A stretch of 64,000 nucleotides of DNA, from contig JAJEGA010000013.1 in assembly GCA_022820125.1 (NCBI GenBank), positions 1 through 64,000 of the forward strand, read 5' to 3'. Both the position numbers and the translations under genes were made by a program. Origin of the DNA: Anaerolineae bacterium (GTDB lineage: Bacteria; Chloroflexota; Anaerolineae; Aggregatilineales; Phototrophicaceae). Position 1 is the stretch's first letter; every line of letters begins with the position of its first letter. Positions 1 through 6,096 of the stretch are shown here, in pieces. Under the pieces are notes generated by a model. It was given only the letters and a program-made list of their open reading frames with translations. It did no database searches and had not been told where the DNA came from.

Positions 1-2
1 TC

Positions 3-131
3 ATCGAGGTGGTCTACAACCAGCTGCGTCCGCACAGCGCGCTAGGCTACCGGACACCGGCAGAAACCGAGGCGCAGTGGCAACAGCGCAACTCCCTCAA
101 AGTTTCTGAGATTTTGTGTCCAATAAATTAG
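3..131 (+). CDS. IS3-type transposase (OrfB), C-terminal end only
   Basis: The first bases read in frame as the last 42 residues of an integrase-type transposase. The segment YNQLRPHSALGYRTPAE is the usual end of the rve domain in IS3-family OrfB, where the final catalytic glutamate lies just upstream, outside the window. The frame stops with TAG at 129-131. The right terminal repeat of the element probably lies just after it, around 117-140, but its exact end cannot be fixed without the left end. The family is confident; which IS it is remains open. Confidence 0.75.
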   Translation: MEVVYNQLRPHSALGYRTPAETEAQWQQRNSLKVSEILCPIN

Positions 132-139
132 GACCACTA

Positions 140-198
140 CAAGCCGATGGCTCGCCCATACAGGTTGGTAAAATGGGGCGGCGCAAAGGCGAGCTGAA

Positions 199-202
<4 letters not shown>
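140..202 (+). pseudogene. C-terminal tail of an unidentified gene, cut by the IS3-type element
   Basis: After the transposase end, an open frame runs to TGA at 200-202 and ends with [10 protein letters not shown]. The stop overlaps the GTG start of the permease at 199 in the pattern GTGA, as expected for two genes of one operon. The tail is therefore likely the last piece of an upstream operon gene, perhaps the partner permease, whose body was separated by the insertion. The fragment is too short to identify. Confidence 0.35.
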
Positions 203-1053
<851 letters not shown>

Positions 1054-1058
1054 TCAGT

Positions 1059-1307
1059 TTGTCAGATCAACGCGACAATGTAGGGGCGACTCCTGAGTCG
1101 CCCGCTGCGGACAAGCCCAAGATTGAGCGCGAGCAAGCCGGCTTTCTGCCCATTCATACGAATGCCTTCGACCGCGTCTTCATCGGCGTCGTGATCTTGA
1201 TCGGGATTCATCTCTTGTGGCTGCGCTTCATGGAGCCGGCGCTGCCGATTGAAGTGGCGACCGTGCTTTCGCTCGTGATCGGGTATTTTGTTGTGCGGCG
1301 CGGCTGA
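1059..1307 (+). CDS. small membrane protein, DUF2160-like, partner of the glycerol-type permease
   Basis: This 82-residue protein has two membrane segments (VFIGVVILIGIHLLWLRFM and a C-terminal IEVATVLSLVIGYFVV). The pattern of a DR-F-I start to the first helix, an IHL-W motif and a second helix ending in basic residues matches the DUF2160 proteins that accompany GlpPQ-type glycerol permeases. The start is placed at TTG 1059 because a GGAG at 1047-1050 lies 8 bases upstream and no ATG or GTG fits. Codons 7-15 are made of a GGGCGACTC/GAGTCGCCC palindrome that is otherwise found between genes, so the N-terminus (NVGATPESPA) seems to have been acquired by insertion. Its function is not known; it probably stabilises the permease complex. 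Confidence 0.65.
   Translation: MSDQRDNVGATPESPAADKPKIEREQAGFLPIHTNAFDRVFIGVVILIGIHLLWLRFMEPALPIEVATVLSLVIGYFVVRRG
1079..1103. repeat. GGGCG palindrome inside a coding region
   Basis: TGTAGGGGCGACTC, a 2-base loop and GAGTCGCCC form a 9-bp perfect stem. It is the same repeat type as at 4423, 24211, 33331, 36021, 54663 and 61921, but here it lies in frame in the DUF2160-like gene. Confidence 0.85.
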
Positions 1308-1342
1308 ACGCCACAGGCAGCGCAGACGCATCTCTTAGTTGG

Positions 1343-2068
1343 TCAAATCTCGTCCGCTTGTTCAAATTCCTCTAGCCTTGTCTTGGCCAAGCGCTCAAGC
1401 CGGCGCGCCTGCGCCCAGAGGGGTCGCCGAATTCCCGGTTTCACGCTGCGCTCGCTGATAACACGCGCCAGACTGGCGATTGTTCGCGCTCGTCGCGCGA
1501 GACGAATGTCTGGATGTTCGCGCTTCCTTCGTAGTTCTTCAGGCAAAACGGACACACGAATCGATTTTGGCAGGTCAGTTTCATCGGTACGCTTGATCTC
1601 TTTTTCATTAAGAACAACCCCGAACTGCGACTCTCGTAATGCCTTCAGATAGACAGTATATTCCGCGCGATCAAGTGTTGCTTTTACTTCTGCTCTTCCA
1701 GCGGACTCCAAAGCCCAAAATGGCCACATTTCAATTTCGGCCACCTCGAAAGGATCAAGTACGCTCATTGCAACAGCGTCGGTTCGCTGATTGGTCAAGT
1801 GCCGACGGATGCGACCTCGAAGCTTTTCTACGGTTCGGCCAACATATATCGGCTCGCCGTCATAGTCATAAAACAGGTAGACGCTGTATTCGCAGTCTCC
1901 GACACGACGCCCGTCTCCATAATCTGTATCCAGCGCTTTCTTAACGCCGTCATACAGCGCTCTAACGTCTTCTGGTGGTTTCCTAGGTGTATAGTCCCAT
2001 ATTGAGATGGTGTGGTTTTTGATGAAATCGTTCCGGTGTTTCTCGCCAGCGATCACAGATGAATTCAT
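1343..2068 (-). CDS. GIY-YIG nuclease-domain protein, 5' end replaced by IS481 sequence
   Basis: The C-terminal 210 residues contain a GIY-YIG-type core: VYLFY and IYVGRT about 10 residues apart, a following arginine (RRHL), and a later YTVYLKAL...VVLNEKE segment that supplies the usual Glu and Asn. A basic C-terminal tail of about 80 residues follows. GIY-YIG domains cut DNA, but the role of this protein is unknown. No start codon of its own is visible. The frame stays open into the IS481 remnant, where a 1-base loss in the transposase brings both into one frame, and the nearest ATG (2068) lies inside IS sequence. The gene is thus either a truncated nuclease or one expressed from the IS end. 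The domain call is good; the start is uncertain. Confidence 0.6.
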   Translation of the reverse strand: MNSSVIAGEKHRNDFIKNHTISIWDYTPRKPPEDVRALYDGVKKALDTDYGDGRRVGDCEYSVYLFYDYDGEPIYVGRTVEKLRGRIRRHLTNQRTDAVAMSVLDPFEVAEIEMWPFWALESAGRAEVKATLDRAEYTVYLKALRESQFGVVLNEKEIKRTDETDLPKSIRVSVLPEELRRKREHPDIRLARRARTIASLARVISERSVKPGIRRPLWAQARRLERLAKTRLEEFEQADEI

Positions 2069-2400
2069 AGGGACTTCGCCCTTCAGGGTCTTCAGTCTTT
2101 TGCCAAAATTGTATGCCTGCAAGAACATCTCCAGGTGCTGACGCAACTCTTCATCGCTCTGATAAAAGTAACGATAGACCGTATTTTCTTTGATGCTTCG
2201 GTTGATGCGCTCGACTTGTCCGTTGGTCCAAGGATGATACGGTTTGGTCAAGCGATGTTCAATCCCGTGCGCTTCACAGATTTTATCGAACTTCAGCTTG
2301 CTTCTGCGCCGCGCCCGCGCCTGATGGGTAAACTGTGCGCCATTGTCGGTCAAGATGGTGTGCATCTTGTAGGGCAGGGCTTTAATCAGCCTGCGCATTC
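1983..2400 (-). pseudogene. IS481-family transposase remnant, C-terminal third, frameshifted
   Basis: It translates as LTDNGAQF, then HGIEHRLTKPYHPWTNGQVE and a conserved YNFGKRLKTLKG, the C-terminal part of the IS481 integrase core including the DDE glutamate region. Compared with the plus-strand copy at 2402-2817, it has GGG in place of GGGG just after the KTLK codons. Restoring that base would give RSPYEFICDRW and a normal end at the TAG at 1985-1983. The first two thirds of the gene are missing. Confidence 0.8.
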
Positions 2401-2401
2401 C

Positions 2402-2817
2402 TCCGGCGGCTGATCGAGACGGCGCCTTACCGCATCCATACTATTTTGACGAATAATGGCAGCCAATTTGCCAAACAGAAGACGACCAAGGGGAAACATA
2501 AGCTGGAATTTGATAAGATCTGCGGAAAGCATGGGATAGACTACCGGCTGACGAAGCCCTATCACCCGTGGACGAATGGGCAAGTTGAACGGATGCATCA
2601 AACCCTGAAAGAGCAGACGGTGTATCGCTACTACTATCAGACTCACGCACAGTTGCGCCAACACCTTGAAGCCTTCATACAGGCCTACAATTTTGGCAAA
2701 CGGCTCAAGACATTGAAGGGGCGAAGTCCCTACGAGTTTATCTGCGACCGCTGGCGGGAGAACCAGGAAAACTTTCACAATCATCCGCACCATCTCACTA
2801 CAGGACTATACAATTAG
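2402..2817 (+). pseudogene. IS481-family transposase remnant, C-terminal third, opposite orientation
   Basis: It reads RRLIETAPYRIHTILTNNG onward to HPWTNGQVERM and ends HHLTTGLYN with TAG. This is the same portion of an IS481 transposase as the minus-strand copy beside it, and it begins at the same residue (RRLI). The two copies are clearly diverged, so they are not a fresh inverted duplication. One metal-binding residue is altered (LTNNG where LTDNG is usual), consistent with decay. Confidence 0.8.
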
Positions 2818-3205
2818 CAACATATGCATCCGGCCGGGTCTCGACGAATATGCCAAAGACGGCCCGGGGCTGCGAGAATGTGAACTTGTATCTCTTCTGG
2901 AGACGATGGGTCCAGCCCGGGTTCGGTCGTCACGTCGGCTGGGCAATCGCATCAAAATGAAGTCGCATGGGATGACGAATAATCAAGCTGAAATTCAACC
3001 ACCGAGTACACCGAGTTAAGTTGAGGACACAGAGATATTGGTATTTTCGATCTTTTCTCAACATCTGACGCCGTCAGAAGGCCTAATCTGTCGCTGCCAT
3101 CTAACTGTCTATACAGATTTTCTCTGTGTTCTCTTTTCTCTCGGTGTACTCGGTGGTAAAAAATAATTTTATGCGATTGCCCCCTGCCCACCCCGCCGAG
3201 AGCGG
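2818..3205. other. gene-poor stretch downstream of the IS remnants
   Basis: Between the IS481 remnant and the promoter of the first NMT1-type gene no convincing gene is seen. Bases 2830-2960 contain a short open frame ending in WRRWVQPGFGRHVGWAIASK that may be the tail of a lost gene; I cannot identify it. The rest is taken up by the palindromic element at 2998-3157. Confidence 0.5.
2998..3157. repeat. 160-bp palindromic element with 17-bp terminal inverted repeats
   Basis: CCACCGAGTACACCGAG at 2999-3015 is the exact reverse complement of 3140-3156. A second inner pair (GACACAGAGA near 3026, TCTCTGTGTT at 3121) extends the symmetry. The size and structure suggest a small non-coding mobile element or a relic of one. 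A single 18-bp end recurs at 18259-18276. Confidence 0.7.
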
Positions 3206-3234
3206 TTTTATATGCCCGCATGCTGCGCTATAAT
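3206..3234 (+). promoter_or_regulatory. putative sigma-70-type promoter for the first NMT1-type binding protein
   Basis: A perfect TATAAT -10 box at 3229-3234 lies 17 bases after a weak TTTTAT -35 box at 3206-3211. The gene start follows about 35 bases on, with a strong AGGAGG-like ribosome site at about 3254-3259. Confidence 0.5.
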
Positions 3235-3268
3235 CAGGCTGAGTTGAACCGTTAGGAGGAAACGTCTC

Positions 3269-4360
3269 ATGCGCAAACTTTCCCTTTTATGTGTGATTTT
3301 CGTTTTGCTGGTAGGCCTCTCGGTCGCCAGCGCCGATGGCCACCTGACGCCGGTCAAGCTGCAATTGCAGTGGGTGGCGCAGTCACAGTTCGCCGGTTAT
3401 TTCGCCGCCGTCGACCTCGGCTTCTATGAAGAAGAGGGGCTGGACGTCACCATTCTCGAAGGCGCAGTGGAGATTGTGCCGCAGCAGGTCGTCGCTTCCG
3501 GCGGCGCGGAATTCGGACTGGCTTGGGTGCCCAAGGTGCTGGAATCCAACGAGCAGGGCGTCAACCTGGTCAATATCGCCCAGGTCTTCCAACGCAGCGG
3601 CACGCTCGAGGTCTCCTTCGTTGATACCGGCATCGAATCGGTGGACGACTTCGCCGGCATGCGCATCGGCACCTGGGGCTTCGGCAACGAGCACGAGCTC
3701 TTCGCCGCCATGCGCGCTGTCGATATCGACCCGGAAAACGCCGATGACGTTACCGTCATCCAGCAGCCTTTCGATATGTCCCTGCTGCTCAATGGCGAGT
3801 TGGACGCGGCCCAAGCCATGACCTACAACGAATACGCCCAGGTCCTGGAAGCGGTCAATCCCGACACCGGCGAGCTTTACCAGCCCGAAGACCTGAACGT
3901 CATCGACTTCAATGATGTCGGCACCGCCATGCTGCAAGACCACGTCTTCGTCAACGCCGATTGGCTGGCGGAAGAGGGCAATGAAGATATCGCCGTCGCC
4001 TTCTTGAAAGCCAGCTTCCGCGGCTGGATTCACTGCCGCGACAATCCCGACGAATGCGTCGAGATCGTGCTGGACAATGGCTCGACCCTCGGCGAGAGCC
4101 ACCAGACCTGGCAGCTCAACGAGATCAGCAAGCTGATCTGGCCCTCGCCCGCAGGCATCGGCATCATGGACGAGGACCTCTGGGCGCAGACGGTAGCGGT
4201 TTCGATTGAAGGCTTGGTTCTGAGCGAAGAGCCGGGCATGGACGCCTACCGCAGCGACCTGGCGCAGGCGGCGCTGGATTCGCTGGCGATGGACGATGTC
4301 GATGTGGTCGGCGATATGTGGGAGCCGGTCGAGGTGGAGTTGCGGCCCGGCGGCGAATAG
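3269..4360 (+). CDS. NMT1/THI5-like ABC transporter substrate-binding protein, copy 1
   Basis: This 363-residue exported protein has a signal peptide (about residues 1-22, cut near ASA-DG) followed by VKLQLQWVAQSQFAGYFAA and a GFYEEEGLDV segment, the hallmark start of the NMT1/THI5-like (SsuA-type) periplasmic binding fold. Family members bind pyrimidine precursors, sulfonates, nitrate or similar small molecules; the ligand here is not evident. There is no lipobox cysteine. A strong ribosome site precedes ATG 3269. A close paralogue follows at 4922, and no permease or ATPase of this transporter class lies nearby, so the partner subunits must be elsewhere or the protein has another role. The C-terminal half (WLAEEGNE...RGWIHCRDNP) is almost identical between the two copies. 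Confidence 0.85.
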   Translation: MRKLSLLCVIFVLLVGLSVASADGHLTPVKLQLQWVAQSQFAGYFAAVDLGFYEEEGLDVTILEGAVEIVPQQVVASGGAEFGLAWVPKVLESNEQGVNLVNIAQVFQRSGTLEVSFVDTGIESVDDFAGMRIGTWGFGNEHELFAAMRAVDIDPENADDVTVIQQPFDMSLLLNGELDAAQAMTYNEYAQVLEAVNPDTGELYQPEDLNVIDFNDVGTAMLQDHVFVNADWLAEEGNEDIAVAFLKASFRGWIHCRDNPDECVEIVLDNGSTLGESHQTWQLNEISKLIWPSPAGIGIMDEDLWAQTVAVSIEGLVLSEEPGMDAYRSDLAQAALDSLAMDDVDVVGDMWEPVEVELRPGGE

Positions 4361-4422
4361 GCTCAACATCCAAATTTGTCGGAAACTGCAAAATCGGCGA
4401 ATCCGGCAAAATCGTTGAAATC

Positions 4423-4496
4423 TGTAGGGGCGACTCTGTGAGTCGCCCACTTTTCTGAAGGGGAAACGACGGGCGATATGATATATCGCCCCTACA
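4423..4496. repeat. paired GGGCG palindromes in inverted order
   Basis: A hairpin with stem GGGCGACTC/GAGTCGCCC (4427-4447) is followed by one with stem GGGCGATAT/ATATCGCCC ending in CTACA (4471-4496). TGTAGGGGCGA at the left and TCGCCCCTACA at the right make the whole unit an outer inverted repeat. It lies between the first binding protein and the small membrane protein gene, and could act as a terminator or be a mobile repeat. Confidence 0.8.
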
Positions 4497-4546
4497 AATC
4501 CCTAGAATTATGTAGCAATTGACATTATATGAACGCTGAGGGCAAC

Positions 4547-4771
4547 ATGTTGAACAGCAGCGCCGGCGGACGGACAATATCTTTGTCTCTGGAAACCATT
4601 GTCATGGTATTGACTGCCATCGTGCTGATGCTGACGATCGTATGGACGAGCCGAGACCTTGAATACCGTCTTGATCAGCGCATTGAATCCGTCAGGCTTG
4701 AACTGAAGGCCGATATACAGCGCCTTGAAGACCGCTTGCTGCCCGTCGTCTTTCCACCGAACGAGGACTGA
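4547..4771 (+). CDS. small single-pass membrane coiled-coil protein
   Basis: This 74-residue protein has one hydrophobic helix (about residues 15-34, TIVMVLTAIVLMLTIVW), then a charged heptad-like helix (LEYRLDQRIESVRLELKADI) and a short proline-containing tail. The start at 4547 is preferred over ATG 4529 because GAGGG ends about 5 bases upstream. It belongs to no family I recognise. Its build (short N-terminus, one membrane helix, coiled coil) is the same as in the proteins at 38424 and 63822, although the sequences are not similar. It may be a membrane-anchored oligomerisation module. It could be part of the binding-protein transcription unit, but a palindrome pair separates them. Confidence 0.6.
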   Translation: MLNSSAGGRTISLSLETIVMVLTAIVLMLTIVWTSRDLEYRLDQRIESVRLELKADIQRLEDRLLPVVFPPNED

Positions 4772-4821
4772 AGCTCGCCAAGCTCATGAGCGAGCCATTC
4801 GCTAGAATCGTTTGCGGTCTT

Positions 4822-4850
4822 GTTGCGGCCCGGCGGCGAGTAGGCAACGA
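4822..4850 (+). repeat. relic of the 3' end of the NMT1-type gene
   Basis: The bases around GTTGCGGCCCGGCGGCGAGT match the last codons (LRPGGE-stop) and first downstream bases of the gene ending at 4360, with only a few changes. Nothing upstream is coding for that protein. This suggests a third, deleted copy or a duplication breakpoint. Confidence 0.55.
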
Positions 4851-4872
4851 TTCCGCGTGTAATTTGAAATCT

Positions 4873-4899
4873 CTAGGGGCGGCCTATCAGGTCGCCCGC
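4873..4899. repeat. GGGCG palindrome, CCT-ATC-AGG type inner stem
   Basis: CTAGGGGCGGCCTATCAGGTCGCCCGC has an imperfect stem with the same outline as the other intergenic palindromes. It lies 23 bases before the second NMT1-type gene. Confidence 0.7.
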
Positions 4900-4921
4900 T
4901 TTTTCTGAGAAAGCGGTCAAC

Positions 4922-6010
4922 ATGCGTCGTATCCCGCTGTTCTTGATGTGCCTGCTGCTTTATTCGCAGCATCCATTTGCTCAAGAGGGCGCGCTCATCC
5001 CAGTGCGCCTTCAATTGAACTGGGTGACTCAAGCGGAGTTTGCCGGCTATTATGCCGCTTATGATTTGGGCTTCTATGAAGAAGAGAACCTAGACGTCGC
5101 TATTCTCGATGGCTCTGTGGAAATCGTGCCGCAGCAGATGGTGCTTGCTGGCGCGGCCGAATTTGCCGTTGGATGGGTGCCGAAAGTGCTGGAATCCAAC
5201 GAGCGGGGCGCAAATCTGGTCAATATTGCCCAGATTTCTCAGCGCAGCGCGACGCGACAAATATCATTCGTCGATACTGGTATCGAATCAGTCGAGGACT
5301 TTGCCGGCATGCGCATCGGCGCCTGGGGCTTCGGCAACGAACACGAGCTCTTCGCCGCCATGCGCGCCGTCGGCATCAATCCGGATAATCCCGGTCATGT
5401 CACCATCATCCAGCAGCCATACGATATGTCGCTGTTGCTCAATGGCGAGTTGGACGCGGCGCAAGCCATGACCTACAACGAATACGCGCAGGTGCTGGAA
5501 ACGGTCAATCCCGATACCGGCGAGCTCTATCAGCCGGAAGACCTGAACGTCATCGACTTCAATGATGTCGGCACCGCCATGCTGCAGGATCACGTCTTCG
5601 TCAATGCCGATTGGCTGGCGGAAGAGGGCAACGAAGAACTTGCGGTCGCCTTCCTCAAAGCGAGCTTCCGCGGCTGGATCCACTGCCGCGACAATCCAGA
5701 TGACTGTGTTGAACTGGTGTTGCAGCGCGGCTCTACCTTAGGTGAAAGCCACCAGCGCTGGCAGCTCAACGAAATCAGCAAGCTGATCTGGCCCTCGCCC
5801 GCCGGCATCGGCATCATGGACGAGGACCTCTGGGCGCAGACGGTCGCCGTTTCGATTGAAGGTCTGGTCATCAGCGAAGAGCCGGGCATGGACGCCTACC
5901 GCAGCGACCTGGCGCAGGCGGCGCTGGATGCGCTGGCGCTGGACGGACACGATGTCACCGGCGAGGCTTGGCAGCCGCTCGAAGTCGAGCTGCGCCCCGG
6001 CGGCGAATAA
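4922..6010 (+). CDS. NMT1/THI5-like ABC transporter substrate-binding protein, copy 2
   Basis: This 362-residue exported protein is a close paralogue of the gene at 3269. It has a signal peptide (about residues 1-21, ending FAQ), then VRLQLNWVTQAEFAGYYAA and the GFYEEENLDV motif of the family. Differences from copy 1 are concentrated in the first 130 residues, while residues from about 140 onward, including DVGTAMLQDHVFVNADWLAE, are nearly identical, which suggests recent gene conversion or a strongly conserved lobe. There is no lipobox. The ribosome site is weak (GAAAGCGG). It could bind the same or a related ligand as copy 1. No cognate permease is in the window. Confidence 0.85.
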   Translation: MRRIPLFLMCLLLYSQHPFAQEGALIPVRLQLNWVTQAEFAGYYAAYDLGFYEEENLDVAILDGSVEIVPQQMVLAGAAEFAVGWVPKVLESNERGANLVNIAQISQRSATRQISFVDTGIESVEDFAGMRIGAWGFGNEHELFAAMRAVGINPDNPGHVTIIQQPYDMSLLLNGELDAAQAMTYNEYAQVLETVNPDTGELYQPEDLNVIDFNDVGTAMLQDHVFVNADWLAEEGNEELAVAFLKASFRGWIHCRDNPDDCVELVLQRGSTLGESHQRWQLNEISKLIWPSPAGIGIMDEDLWAQTVAVSIEGLVISEEPGMDAYRSDLAQAALDALALDGHDVTGEAWQPLEVELRPGGE

Positions 6011-6096
6011 ACGCTAACCATTACTCACTGCAAGACGCTCAAATCAACGCCCCTCCTCGTCCGACAGTGTAGGCGGGCGGGGAGGGGGCTTATGCG
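6011..6096. other. intergenic region between convergent genes
   Basis: The stretch is G/C-rich (CGCCCCTCC near 6050 and GGCGGGCGGGGAGGGGGC near 6072) and can fold weakly. It probably separates the converging transcripts, but no classical terminator with a T run is seen. Confidence 0.3.

Noticed and set aside
2830-2960. Short frame ending WRRWVQPGFGRHVGWAIASK as a possible gene
   Set aside because: No start, no ribosome site and no recognisable family; noted only as a possible remnant.
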